Source of the DNA: Cacajao melanocephalus
Taxonomy: Eukaryota; Chordata; Mammalia; Primates; Pitheciidae
DNA: 64,000 bases
Direction of reading: 5' to 3'
NCBI GenBank assembly: GCA_963573385.1
Contig: CAUYLG010071803.1
Coordinates: forward strand, 1 to 64,000
Shown: positions 49,093 through 61,340 of the stretch, in pieces
How the letters are laid out: each line of letters starts with the position of its first letter
How positions within the stretch are numbered: position 1 is the stretch's first letter
Notes under the pieces: generated by a model
Told to the model about the DNA's origin: nothing
What the model saw: only the letters and a program-made list of their open reading frames with translations
Databases searched by the model: none
Made by a program: the position numbers and the translations under genes

Positions 49093-50531
49093 AAAAAATG
49101 TCTCTTAATCAATACTTTTCTCTGAACTCTCTCCCACATTGCTGGAGGGATATTCAGTTCCGTAATCCTATAGGGCTACCTAATGCTGTTCAAAAGCACT
49201 AGCGTTCTTGCACACCCTAAATTTTTAGAAAGAAATCCCCTTGTCTTTTGTCTTCATTTATTACAGCTGGTGATCTCGGTCTAAGCTAGTCTGGTCCTTT
49301 GAGGAGGAAGATCCAGGCTTGAGCCCAGAGATCTTCTATTACAGCGACCAGGAGCACATCCGGTCTCCTAGTCATCCACAAGTCACCTCACAGAAGTTCC
49401 AAAGTGGGGAGTTGGACTCTTCCCCTCACAGGGCCCACAAAAGTCAGTGGTTTCGAGAATGTGAACTATTTTCTCCCTAGCTGCTTCCCTCTAAAAGCCC
49501 CATCTTGCCTGAATCAGAAACTTAAATACCTAAGAGGCCCAGCAGGTGGTGCCAATGAGCGGTACCTGCCCACTGGACAATATGATTAAATGGCAACTGA
49601 CTCTCAAGTGTGGGTCAGGAAGACAAGAGGGATTGGTAAAGACTGGCTAACCAGAAGTGCATGCTTTCTAAAGGGGACAACACCATGGCTGGCACTGGAC
49701 TGTGGAACCAGTATTGACTGAGCAATTTTCTGGTAAAAGCCTGAAATCTGGGTTTATTTGTAGAATGTATTCATTTTTAAATGTTAGCAACATTTAGACT
49801 TAAACTCTGTACTAATACTGTTTAGACCAAACCAGACATATCTTCCTTCTTTCAGCCCTGGGCTACTTGTGTTAGAGGTACCTCTAACATTCCCCTTTCA
49901 GACAGCCTGGGGAATACAAGAGTCTGCATTTTCAATACAAGAGTCTGTGTTAGTTTGGCAACACAAAAGTTCCAGAGGCAAAGGAACTCAAAGAATTGGC
50001 TATGTTCTGTGTTCTTGAAACAGGTTTTTGGATGCTCTGTGGTAAGAGATAACTACAACGTGAAGCACGAATTGCATTCTCAGTAGAGAATGCCACCACG
50101 AATGATTTCACAGAGCAGCCTTGGATCTAGTAGAATGTCTGTGGATCGCCAAAATCTCTGAAGAATTCCTGGAGAAGGGAGGATTATGAGCAGAGCTGAC
50201 ACTCAATTAAGACATGCCAGTTTCGTGATACCAGCTGTTGAAATGCTGAATTACAGGATTCTTTCACCGTCCAGACTCTTCCTATCCAACACTCAAAAAT
50301 CAAAGAAACAATTCTGTTCCCCCTCATTACCTGAACCCACTATATAACTCACACTGTTCACACTCAGGAACCAAGTCAAGACTGCACTTCTGTTTTGGAA
50401 CATAAAATGCCTCTTCCCTGAGCACCCCAAGTAGACCTCCATCACCACAGCAGCCTTGGCCTTTCCTTCAGGACCCCTCAGACCTTTCCATGGTCCAAGA
50501 AACAAAACAGTAGCGCCTGGACCACTAGTAG
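49093..50531. other. Unique sequence
   Basis: No gene or confident repeat, apart from a short perfect palindrome at 49870-49889. Confidence 0.4.
49870..49889. repeat. Perfect 20-bp palindrome
   Basis: TGTTAGAGGTACCTCTAACA equals its own reverse complement, with the axis inside GGTACC. It has no spacer, so both strands read the same. Confidence 0.95.
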
Positions 50532-50856
50532 TGTTGCAGGACTTTTCCTTAGTTCAGCTAAAGATGGGGTTCTTGGTCCCACAGCCACGAAAATTCAGGC
50601 TTGCAGACAATTTGAATGGTGAGTAAGACAAGGTTTTCTTGGGTGAAAAAGGAAGAAAGAGAGAAACAGGGACTCCCACTAGGCCAGAGTCCCTGCTAGA
50701 GCACTTACTGCCAGCCCTTGGAATCCCAGGTTCCACACAGGAAGAGGAGGAGCCCGGCTCCTTCCCGCTGCAAACAGCGAAAACTTCCTGAAGCTCTACT
50801 CCAGTGCTCAGGCTGGCTGCCTTTCTCTGGGGAGCCCCTCCCACCTGGCTATCTCA
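50532..50856 (-). repeat. ERV 3' LTR (left-hand copy)
   Basis: 325 bp, TG...CA bounded, homologous to 55320-55626. The polyadenylation hexamer of the other LTR is altered here (TTTTCTT in place of CTTTATT on the plus strand). It has a small extra segment near GGTGAGTAAG. Confidence 0.85.
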
Positions 50857-50868
50857 TTCCCCACTCTA
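50857..50868 (-). other. Probable polypurine tract
   Basis: Minus-strand AGAGTGGGGAA lies directly against the 3' LTR, the position of the plus-strand primer in retroviral reverse transcription. One T interrupts the purines. Confidence 0.55.
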
Positions 50869-53800
50869 AAGCAGTACATCTAACTGCAGTTAGATTAAGG
50901 ACAAGGATGAAGTCCAATCTTAACTGCTTCCTGCTGATAGGGGGCCCTGTTTTGGGGAAACGGCAGTTAGAGCTTCCCTAGAGGGCTATCTAAGGGTTCC
51001 CAGCAGAAGGGGCCATCATCAGAGGCTCTGGTTGCATGACTGTTTGGAGTTTGATGGCCTAAGGACAGACAAACCAGGTTATTAGAAAACAAGTTTTAAA
51101 ATGAAGCAAGGGGCAGAGTAAAGACAGCTAAAAAATTCTGAAGCCTTTTACCCGTTTGCACAGGGAGAGGGAGGCCAAAATCCTGACTGGCAAGAAAACT
51201 TTACCCTTTTGCTGGAATGTTGGCCTTCTGGGTTCCTTTCCTCTGAGCCCTATCCTAAGCCAACCAGTTTAAGGTTTGGAAAATTAACTTTACAATTTGG
51301 GGGGTGCATCTGAGGGGAGTGTCCCATGGTACAGAGACACAATTACCTAGAGAGGACAGAGGAGGAGAGAGGAAAAAATAAAGGATATTTTTTCAAAGGG
51401 TCCCACAGATTCAGGATGCATTCTAAAGGGGTACAGATGGAAGATGAATGGCTACCTATCTAGAAAGAGGGGAGCAGGTGTGTCCCTGGTTCCCTTCCCT
51501 TCCTAGCAGATACTCTTAGCAGATACCTACAGTACATGAGGGAGAGAGGAAAGAGTATCCTCTTTCCTTCTTCCATGCTTGCATCCTCGAGTCCCAGTGA
51601 CCTTGGCAGGTCCCACCATGAGTGCCAAAGTGGCCTGCAGGGAGGGCCTTGAGAATAGGAATTATCAGCTCTCACCTGTGCCTCCATCCCCCCTACTGTC
51701 AGTAGCTTTGGGGTTCCCTATACCTCATTTATGCCATGGATATTAACATGGCCTTTGTCCATGAAATAGGAAGCTTGGGCTTGGCTTAATCAGCAGGAAT
51801 CAGCCACACTCACTGATGCTGTGCTTTTTAACCTCTGTTGTCATCTGCCTCTGTATCCCTTTGGTCAAGTTTTCCTTCTTAGGGTTTTGACCCAAAGCTT
51901 GGAATTGAGTTTGGGACAAAAATGTGCCTCTAAGGGGGTTGCATGGACTCCTTGTCATAAGCCAAATGCTAAGATGACACTGTGGAACCGAGTCCTCCTC
52001 CAACAAGGGAAAGGAAAAGATGCCTTCTGACACACCCAGATAACTGGTGGCTATAGTTATGCTTGCTAAGATTTGGGTGCATGGTGCTTGTCTTTGGTTA
52101 GCTCCCTTGGCCTTACTTTCCCAAAAAGGAAACCTCTGAGTGATAGGCATCCTATTTATTCCCATCACCTGGCAGGATTTGCAGGATGATTGCTCCGAAC
52201 TAGAATATTGATCCGGATTTTTACATTACCCATCCCTTTTGTTATTTTTGAGCTGCAGCCAGGGATTGCTGGTTGGTTCACAGGAGCAAGCAGGGTTAGT
52301 CTAAAATGTAGGTGAAAACTTAAAAACAACTAATCAGTCTAGGATTTAATGACAAATGTATGGTAAGTTCTGGAACATAATTTCTCCCTCTATAGTCCTC
52401 ATGTTTGTTAAAAAAACAAGACACCATAGAACTGAGTGGTTTGCAAAATTGACTTTAGTCTTATATTTGACCTGATTATTTGTAAAAAGTGCAGCAAGAA
52501 AATTATTTCTACATAGGCGTTTTGGATTGGCTTTATGGAAATTTGTTCCACAAGGAATCTCAGATACGACCTTTTAAAGCTGAGCCCAACCATGGGTTTG
52601 CATCCTCAAGCACCTGTGAGTTGGGTGCTTCTCTTCTCTTAAGGTCCCAAAATAAAATTGGAGCTCCTAGACCTGTTAGAAAATGACATCCTTTACTGAC
52701 CACAGGTCAGGAACCCTGTACAGGGACTGCGTAGGCAAGGGTATGAGATCAGTCTCCCCACTGGGCTTTTATCAGCTCTGAAGTCAAGCATGACTCCTTA
52801 AAGGGAAGCATACCCTTCCAGTCAAAGCTTTGGTAAAATTATTAACTATTCATTAACTTTCTCCAATTGTTTTCTGTTGCAAAAGAAAAATGGATTCTTA
52901 TTGCACTGATGCAAACAACTATATTGCCATAAGAATACTCACAGATAATTTCCACATTCTAGAAGAACCAGGCAGAGAGAAACAAATATGCTCTAAATTT
53001 TTATCACAGGAGTGTATACCTTACTTATTAAAGGCCATAAATAGTTCAAAATAAGTTTCCTTGACTCTGAAAAACAAAACAAGGATCAGCAATATTCTAA
53101 GCAAAAGTCAGAAAGATTTGCTTCAGCTTCCTAAGTTCAGTGCATTTAGTTAAATCTTGTTTCACTTGATATTTGTGAAAATTTCCTCTCTTTATGAGTC
53201 CTGTACATTTTCCTTTATTCCAATGTTACAATCTCTAAAGTATCAGAAGACTGACTTGGAGCACCTGTTAAAGTTCTATAGCTCATTATAAACCATCTTT
53301 AAAAAGGATTAAAACAAGACAGTTGTATATGACAACAATAGCAAAATGTCCAGGGTAGTTACAGTTAGAAACATGATTGACAAAGAAGTTTGGTTATCTC
53401 CATGGTTTATAATAACTTAACAACCTTAATTATGATTGATAGCATATTCTTTAAACATTAGAATTTTTTAAATCCCATAAAATATTGGAACATATATTAG
53501 CATTATTCACAAAAATATAACCTAAAGAAGATTGAACATCATGTTGGCAATCCCATGTACCTAAACACGTCAAATTATCCTGTTTACCTCTTTTTTCTGA
53601 ATGTTTCAGGGGCCCTCTGAAACATCCAAAAAGCCAGGCATCAGGAAAGACAATTTTGAAACTGAAGTTTGATTTGGGTAAGCCTGTTGAATATCTTTGA
53701 GGTTTAAAACACTTGATATTATGAAATAGAATGACACATTGTCTTATTTGTTTTGCCAAAATGATGACTAAGAAATTTTAAAGCAAAAACCTTTTATAAC

Positions 53801-55297
53801 CCTTTACAAATTTTGCCAAAGAGCAGATTAGCACCTTAGGAAAACCTTGTTATGATTTTATTTCAATGCTCAATTAACAGAAAAACCATATAATACCCCT
53901 TTTTGAATTTAGTAGATATCTTCACACAGAGAATCCCTTTTGCAAAATTAATTTCCACAATTCTTCCACCACTTCTTTGAACGTTTAGCTTTTTTCTAAT
54001 TAAATCAAAATAATCCTTTAACCATAGGCAAAAGTTTACATTCCATGCCTTCTTATAACCATTTACCAAAAAACACATTTTATTGTTCTTACCCACCTTG
54101 CATGTAAATCTATGTCTGGTAGTTTCAATTAACTCCTAGCAATTTTTAACTTTAAGGTAAAACTTGGTAAGTTGCTTTGTGTGCTGACTGCAGCTAACAT
54201 TTGCCTTCTTAGTTAAGGGTGTGGCTAATTCCATCTGTCCCCAGGCCTTACCAGTTGTGAAGCATGCAAGTCAAATAGTTCTCAAAACCCAAAAACCAGT
54301 TTATAACCTCAAAACACTTGACTAATGTTGCATCTGACCTGCATTTTGCCAACAGTCTTTAGGGCTGCTTTTATTTCTCAAAGATTAAAGTCATATGAAC
54401 TGAAAGGTACCACAGATTTTATATTTAAAAAATATTAGATCCAAGCACTGGTTTTTTTAAGCCTAAACATCACACACAGTACATACATAGACAGGCGAAG
54501 AAAACCCAGTCACTGGGTGGGGTCCTTCAAGAGACAGAGCTAGGAAAACATGCTGATACCAAACCAGAAAGAAACTTATTCCCTAAGACAGAATTGCTAA
54601 ACGAAGCCTTGCCACAGGAATTACAAGCCATGCCCTCAGGATGTAAAACAAGATGGAGGCTTGATTTCACAACCAAAACTTTGCAGAGACTATACAGTGA
54701 TAGTTGATGAGGGCTGGCCTACCAAAACATCTCCTAAAAGAAAAAAAAATGTAAAAGTTAACTGCCAACAGGGCGGAGAAGAGGAAAGAAATGAAACAGT
54801 TTAAAAATGCCTGGGGTGTACTAACCCAATGCAAAGAAACTAAGAACCTTGAAAGAAGATAAAATAATAATAATAATAATAAAAATGCCTGGGGAAGAAC
54901 CTCTTATTCTTATGCAACAGTTTCCTCCACCAGGGTAAAAAGTTTAAGCTTAATTACTGTCCGATGGAGCAAACCCCTTGGCTGGGGGAGAGGAAGGGGA
55001 AGGGGAAAGGAAGAAGAAGGGGAAGGGAAGACTGTGGCAGCTTGTGGCTGGGAACCAGCCAACCAGCTGTGTGGGACCCTTGGGCCATGCATCCCAGCAC
55101 TGGAAGGGAGTGAGAAGTGGTGGGGAGCTGCTGCTCACTGGTTGGTCCCTGAAAAGGGAACGAAAGGGCCATGAAAAGGCCAGGGAGTGACAGCGGATGG
55201 AGGTATGGTTTCCCCAACATTCAGAAGTCTGAGGATGAAAAGGCTTAGAAGCAACAGTGTGAGGTTTTGAGTCCTCATTTTACTCATGACTTCTCAA
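50869..55297 (-). other. ERV internal region, no intact gene
   Basis: The longest minus-strand frames (52168-51800, 53759-53451) are about 100-120 residues. I cannot match them to retroviral protein domains, and no protease or polymerase motif was seen. AT-rich and GA-rich patches (a purine tract at 54985-55035) add to the impression of a non-coding internal sequence. Confidence 0.55.
54817..54880 (+). mobile_element. 64-bp L1 ORF1-derived micro-insertion with 14-bp TSDs
   Basis: AAAAATGCCTGGGG is duplicated exactly at 54803-54816 and 54881-54894. The insert carries CCCAATGCAAAGAAACTAA, identical over 19 bp to the L1 ORF1 region at 10374-10392, then ACCTTGAAA-type L1 sequence and an (AAT)n tail. 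The upstream GTTT/AAAAATG junction fits an L1 endonuclease site. Confidence 0.85.
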
Positions 55298-55315
55298 GCC
55301 CCACATTGGGTGCCA
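55298..55315 (-). other. Primer-binding site, tRNA-Lys-1,2 type, CpG-decayed
   Basis: Minus-strand TGGCACCCAATGTGGGGC begins four bases inside the 5' LTR. It agrees with the Lys-1,2 primer-binding site at 16 of 18 positions. The two differences are CG to CA and CG to TG, the expected result of methyl-CpG deamination. Confidence 0.75.
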
Positions 55316-55319
55316 AAAA

Positions 55320-55626
55320 TGTTTCAGGACTTTTCCTTAGTTCAGCTAAAGATGGGGTTCTTTGTCCCACAGCCATGAAAATTCAGGCTTGCAGACAATT
55401 TGAATGGTAAGACAGGGCTTTATTGGGTGAAAAGAAAGGGGGAAACAAGGACTCTCACTAGGCCAGATTCCCTGCTAGAGCACTTCCTGCCAGCCATTGG
55501 AAGCCCAGGTTCCACACAGGAAGAGGAGGGGCCAGGCTTCCTGTGTGGAACTTGCAAACAGTGGGTACTTCCTGAGGCTCCACCTCAGTGCTCAGGCTGG
55601 GGACCCCCTCCCACCTGGCTGTTTCA
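55320..55626 (-). repeat. ERV 5' LTR (right-hand copy)
   Basis: 307 bp bounded by TG...CA on the plus strand, which also gives TG...CA on the minus. Its minus strand has an AATAAA polyadenylation signal at 55419-55424. It aligns along its whole length with 50532-50856, with scattered substitutions and small indels. Confidence 0.85.
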
Positions 55627-56030
55627 GTATCCTCTAGGCCCTACGGCCAAACTCTGAAAAACTGAGTCTCCCTTTCCTCAATAGCAGAAAGGCTTCACAT
55701 TCTTCTACTATAGCAAAGAAAAGGATTAAGATGAAGCTGTTAATTTTCCATGGGAAAGCAATCTCAATTCATTTCTTGCTACAAGGAGGGTGTCATTAAT
55801 TTGCCTCCTTGGTCTCAGATATATTCCTCTCTTTTGTCCTGAAAATGACATTTTCCAGACTTCTTGCTAGCTGCCTTGTAGACTAGCCAATGAGAGGCAA
55901 TATTTGGAGATTGGAGGACTAAGAGAAGTCAGGGCATTTCTCACCTTATTTCTGCTTTGACTGGCCTCTCCTCCATGGTCCTAGTTTACATCAGACAGTT
56001 TTTGTTGTACATCCAGCTCCTGCTAGGAAG
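55627..56030. other. Unique sequence
   Basis: No gene recognised. Part of it may be an old repeat. Confidence 0.35.
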
Positions 56031-56440
56031 CTCACTCTCTCACTGTTCTTTATTGTGGAGATCACTGTAGTCCAAGCACCACGGTAGGCTTGTGACTAAG
56101 GTCAGGCCAATCAGAGAGTAATATGCTCATGGTCATGGTGATTGGCTCAGGAATGAACACATGACATAATTCAAGTCAACTAAGTCAAACAGAGATGACC
56201 CTGGGACTTGTGCTTGGGCAATCAAGTAAGAAGAATTTTGTTTTTCCCAGAGCTTGACACTGTGAAACCTAATTCTGGAGCTCCTATGAGGAGGGAGGCT
56301 TTCTCTGAGTGAAATCAGAGAGAGACGCACTATAAAGAGAGAGAGAGAAAATCTAGGTCCTGATGGTGTCATTTGTATCTCTACAGCTAACTGGATTCAA
56401 AGCTTGTCTGATGTTGAATCAAGTCGTTATATATTCCTGT
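56030..56440. repeat. Probable ancient dispersed repeat, family unassigned
   Basis: Paired phrases around GGCCAATCAGAGAGTAATAT and GTGATTGGCTCAGGAATGAA, then GACCCTGGGACTTGTGCTTG and a GAGAGAGA block, resemble a dispersed mammalian repeat I recall but cannot name with confidence. Confidence 0.45.
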
Positions 56441-58135
56441 TTCTAAAAGGTTTTCTGGTTTCAGCAAGTTTGAGTTGAATTTCTGTCCCTTGCAACCAAG
56501 AGTTCTAATATACCTATAACAAGTAAGGCATGATGTTAGTCACTGTGGAGAATCTCAAGATATGTGAGCTCTCATGTAGTTTAGAGAGGAAAAAAAATGT
56601 ATCCATTACTTGAAGCAGAGGGTGTAATGAAAACAGGAGATAGAGAAAAAGCACAACTACTCTACTTCTATTTTGCCTTGACGCTTTCAGGGATAATAAT
56701 CTTCATACAACGAGAGTAGAATAAATGTTTTTTCAGGGTTCAGAAATCTGAGATAAATATTGTAGAAGAAAACTCATCACTGCTTTGAGTGAGTCCTAAT
56801 TGCTTGTCCTAACCGAGCCACATTGAAGTGAACGTAAAGGACTTAAGGATGAGAATGCCAAGCCACAGGGGGCGCAATATGAAGGATTGTGGGGAGTTGG
56901 AAATGCATCTGGATTTTTAAAAATAGGTCTTTTTATCTATAGTCCAAGGAGTTGTATTTAATCATTGAAAAATTAAACTGTTAGTTTTTAATCACAATAG
57001 AAAAAGACAATAGCGTGGATCCAAAAAGAAGTTGGACCAAACCACTCCAATCTCTTTTCCTTACTAAAATTATAAGATGGATATAAAAGGGAATGTGACA
57101 GACAGAATGTATTCAAATGGCAAAATGATTGGCAGTCTTTTCTCCTAGTGTTGAAAATTCTTGTTTTCAAATGTAGAAAAGAGTCACATGATAGTACAAC
57201 TCAGATGATTAATTGATCAGAGCCAAAGAGCGTTTGATCAATGGAGTAATGCAACTTGGAGGGCAGTCTCCGGGGAAACACTAGGAAGCTCTATCCTATT
57301 TTTAATTACATATCAGTGATTATAATACTTACTGATTTTTAAATTACATAAATCTGGGAAAGTTTTGTTGATAAAATCAGGACTTAAAAGGTTATAACAG
57401 GCTGTAATAATTTACCTTAAGAAAATACATAATTTTTAACAAAAAAAAGGTAAAGTCTTACATTTAGGTTAACTTTTTAAACAACACAAGTGCAGAATGG
57501 AGACAATCTGTATTAACTGCATTTCAACCAAAAAAAGATGTGTTTCACTTGACCACAAAATATGATATGATGCCTCCACTACAGAAGACAATGTAGATTT
57601 ACTCATGTGGGGAAAATACCCATAATATTTCGTTAGGTGGATAATAACCAGGGCACAGAATACACACACTTATACACAGATATTAATAGGAAAAAAGGCC
57701 AGAAAGGTAGCAGTGGTTAATTCTCAGCAGTGAGAATACAGATGATCTTATTTTTCTCTGTGTTGTTCCATATTTTACACATTTGCTGCAATTACATTTT
57801 ATAATTAAAATGTCATTTTCGCTTGATATGGATCAAAAGTATAACATGGCTAATAAAAACAAAAGAAATACAGACCTAGGCTGCCTACATAGAATTATAT
57901 TTTCCAGAAAAGAGATGTTGATCAGTCCACATCTCTGTACTGAAACAACTCTCTCTGGGATAAATATATCAAAACCTGAAAACCATGTTTTACGTGGGAC
58001 TTTGACAATTTGGACTGCATATGGGCGTTGGCAAGGATGTGAAGGATCTGAAGGTTAAAGGAACTGGTAAGTATGGCCTGTAAAGAAAAAATATAATGGT
58101 CTATGTTTACTTTCTTCATATATATTAAAGGCTCT
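56441..58135. other. Unique AT-rich sequence
   Basis: No gene recognised. An old repeat may lie at 57480-57810. Confidence 0.35.
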
Positions 58136-58139
58136 CATA

Positions 58140-58682
58140 TAAAAGGGGCAATATATTCGTGACAGATTGACGATGGCCACAAATTCTTTGAAACTCATTC
58201 CCTTAAAAGGCAAGAATATATATATCCCCTCCATTTCAATGTGGATGATCAACAGACTGTGACAGAAGTGACCTTATGCTAGTTTCCAGGTCCAGGCCTT
58301 AAGAGACTGGCAACTTCCATATTCTCTTTTTGAACACCAATTCTGATGCAGCCAGTGGCCACATTAGAAGCCTGCCTACACTATGACCACCATGCTATGA
58401 GGATGCCCATGCTAGCCACATAGAGGTGCTGCATAAAGTAACTAATGTACGACCAGCCCCAGCTGATCCAGCCATCCCAGTCCAGGCACCAGACATGTGA
58501 ATGAAGAAACTTTCAGATGACACCTTCTGGGTGCACCTGCATGAAAGATGACAAACAAGAACCACCCAGCTGAGCCGATAGATTCCAGAATCGTGAGAGA
58601 TAACAAAGATAATAATAAATCATTATTTTAAGTTACTGAGTTTTAGGATAATTTGTTACAGAGCAGTAGAAAATTGAAACTC
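58140..58682 (+). mobile_element. Solitary MLT1-type MaLR LTR
   Basis: AATTCTTTGAAACTCATTCC, TATGCTAGTTTCCAGGTCCAG, CCTTAAGAGACTGGCAACTT, AGAACCACCCAGCTGAGCCG and TGTTACAGAGCAGTAGAAAA follow the MLT1 LTR. It is non-coding. Confidence 0.75.
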
Positions 58683-59640
58683 TTGTTATATCTAGCTTGA
58701 TCTTAGTATAACAAGTTATAGGAGGCCCTTGAGGGATTTTGTGTAAGAGAATAACTATTGATCTTGTGTGATCAGGACTCTGACAATAACGTAGGATTTG
58801 TGAGGGGTGTGTGGCACCTGAGACAGTTCAGGGATGACACCTCAACATTTTGTAACAAGCTGCTAGAAACTGCCACCTGCAAAATAAAACAAGCCACAAA
58901 GATGATAGAAGTTGGCTCCATCCTAAGGGATTCCCACATGGAAACAGAATCATCAGCAGAAACAAGAAACATAAGGAAATGGTGTATGAGTCTTCACTAG
59001 TGAACTGACACTGGTCGCTGGGCTAGTGTACCGCTGAGGAAAGTGATGGAGCACTACTTCCTACTTAGTCAGTAGCATGCTATGCTACTTTTCTACTTCT
59101 ACTGATATTTATTTTTCTGAATGTTGAGTCTAAGAGACATCAGATTCCAAGTTTAGGGGACTTCTCTACCCAATACATGAAAATGAGTTTCACTATAAGA
59201 ATCTGGAGTTAGTGTCTAAGAGGAGGGAAAAGAACTCCATGCTTCCACAGCACCTTGGCTATAGCAATCCAAAAAAGAGGAGTACCAGAATGCTTTTTAG
59301 CATTTTCCCAGGAATGGATTCACTGTATAGATATTACATATCTTTAAGACAAATTATCTAAGAAAACTCGCCACAAGAGTATGGTATATTTTACTGCTAG
59401 CTCTATCGGCATATTGTGGAAGCAGCAGCACCTGCTTCAACTGTGGGTTGGCCAAAAGCTTGGGCATTGTGCCTGACCTTTTCTTCATCTACAACTTCAA
59501 AGTTTTTGAGTTGAGTCATCTTGGAGCATTCTCTAAGTTTTTCCTCCATAATTTTCTTTTGCAATACCCCTACTTTTTTCATTCTGAGCATTTATTGCAA
59601 TGAATAAAATGTATATGTCTTTTCTTGTTCTTTCATTGGC
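58683..59640. other. Unique sequence with small unrecognised frames
   Basis: An 80-residue plus frame (58758-59000) and a 62-residue ATG-initiated minus frame (59591-59403, rich in Lys/Glu) resemble no protein I know. Neither shows splice-site or coding context. Confidence 0.35.
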
Positions 59641-59772
59641 TTTTATCCCACTAGCCTGTAAGTTTGTGAGGACAAAGGCTATGTATGTCCTTGTTCACTG
59701 CTATATTCTCAGCACGTTGGGCTATACCTAACACAGTTAAGACATTTGATAACTATTTGTTAAATAAATTAA
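59640..59772 (+). mobile_element. L2 LINE 3' terminus
   Basis: CCTGTAAGTTTGTGAGGACA, CTATATTCTCAGCACGTTGG and ACTATTTGTTAAATAAATTA match the L2 3' end order. Confidence 0.6.
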
Positions 59773-60940
59773 TAACCCAGGCTTTTTTTCCCTCGCTCTG
59801 CCTGTTTTTGAGTCTAAGATTCATTTACTGCACACATATTTGAGAAACTTTTCACACACATCAAACTCAGAGAGAAGAGAGAAATAATAAAACTGCAAGA
59901 AACCAATTATCAAATTTTCGAAGTTTGGGCTTGATACATATTCACAAATAACCAAGGGACAGCCACAGTATGGTGGATTAATAATAAATCACTTTCACTG
60001 TGATTAATGTTGCTATTTTACCAAACATTGTCATTTAGTCTCTTTTGACAGGACATCACCAGAGAAGAATAATATGACAACTGTTGTGGTTGAACAAAAT
60101 GTAACAAGGTTACAATCTTTTGAATGCTGGATATTTCTGTTCTAAGGATTGATATTTAAATCAGATTCTGAACAGATGAAAGGAATGTACAATAAGATAG
60201 CTTGAGGAGAGAGACAGGCATTTTTGCCCCCACAGAAAACAACTGGGCCTTTGGCAGATGCCAGTATTTTGGGAAAGGTGGGCTACAATTGGGAGGGAAG
60301 AGCTGTCAGTCTTTGCACCACTTTCAGATCATCAGTAAGTGCAATTCTGTGGGCTTATTACAGCCCAGAGGACCTATGTAGCTCAAGATGAGGATTTCCA
60401 TATGGTGATGCAAATTAGAACCCTTCTGCAGAGGTGCCTGAAAGGAGCCAATAATCTGGAGAAATGCTCAGAAACTGCTTGAAGAAAGGAAAGTTCAGTG
60501 AGAAGAAGGAGGTGAAATGTCTTTGGCTAAAAGGAAGTTGCTCCTGTTGTTGCTGAAGATGTTGTTTTAACAGCACTGGGTTCTGAGCCGTGGCCACAGA
60601 GAGCAAAGCACTGGGTCTGTTGCTTTGATCACTGAGCACATTTAGCACTAAAAGAGAAATGTCCCCCTCTTCTACTCTGTCTGGTTTTAAGATCCCACCT
60701 GATTTTCCTTTGCATTTCTACTGTTTTATCTCCTCACTGAAAGGGTGTGGGTCTGTCTTCTGCACCTCAAATGCAAGGTGAGTTTTTCCTGTTTCCCCTC
60801 TAGTTCTTCAATCTAATTTACAAATGACAGCTTGTATCGTGCTTTATAGTTTGCTAAACATGCCCACATACCTTGTCTCACTGAGCCTTCATGGTAATCT
60901 TTTAGGAAACTCAATGAGGAAAGAGAAAAAACATGAATAA
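59773..60940. other. Unique sequence
   Basis: No gene or confident repeat, apart from a possible short reversed MIR core near 60850-60930. Confidence 0.35.
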
Positions 60941-60944
60941 CTCC

Positions 60945-61080
60945 TAAGGGTACAGTCACTGGACTTAGAAAGAGCTAAGTTTAAGTCCCTGTTCCCTTAC
61001 TTCTTAGCTGTGTGATTTCAGCAAGTTACTTAACTTTTCTGTGTCTTGATTTCCCTATCCCAGGCTTTTAGTCTAGAAAG
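60945..61080 (+). mobile_element. MIR fragment
   Basis: TACAGTCACTGGACTTAGAA, CTTCTTAGCTGTGTGATTTC and AGCAAGTTACTTAACTTTTC match the sense MIR core. Confidence 0.7.
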
Positions 61081-61089
61081 TGATGTGGA

Positions 61090-61340
61090 ATTTGGCTAAG
61101 AAGAATTAGACTCTAGCACCTGACTTCTTGGGCAGATTCTCTACCACTGGCCAGACATATGATCTTGGGCAAGTAATTAATAGTCAACATTTCTGTGCCA
61201 TAGTGTCCATATCTGGAAACTGGAGATAATGATAGTATCTTTTAACCAGAAGCTGGTTGTTAGAATTAAAGAATATGTAGAAAGAACTTAAAACAAAACC
61301 TGGCATGCAATAATCACTGTGTAAGTTTTACTGTGATAGT
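61090..61340 (+). mobile_element. MIR SINE, nearly full length
   Basis: A second sense MIR directly follows: TATGATCTTGGGCAAGTAAT, AACTGGAGATAATGATAGTA, TTGTTAGAATTAAAGAATAT and CTGGCATGCAATAATCAC. Confidence 0.75.

Larger units (their letters stand above)
50532..55626 (-). mobile_element. Endogenous retrovirus, minus orientation, two LTRs, non-coding
   Basis: Two directly repeated LTRs bracket about 4.5 kb. Orientation is minus: a tRNA-Lys-type primer-binding site follows the right-hand LTR and a purine-rich tract precedes the left-hand LTR when read on the minus strand. The whole element (about 5.1 kb) is shorter than a complete provirus. I find no recognisable gag, pro, pol or env frame, so it is deleted, decayed or a non-autonomous type. 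Flanks show only a weak 4-bp duplication (GTAG against GTAT). The family is not assigned. Confidence 0.8.

Noticed and set aside
51800..52168. 122-residue minus frame inside the ERV as a possible viral gene
   Set aside because: Orientation fits, but no retroviral motif is visible and the frame is short.
50526..55632. Target-site duplication of the ERV
   Set aside because: Only three of four bases agree (GTAG/GTAT), which is too weak to assert or to decide the retroviral class.
59403..59591. 62-residue ATG-initiated minus frame rich in Lys/Glu
   Set aside because: Short, no recognised domain, no promoter or splice context. I could not support a gene.
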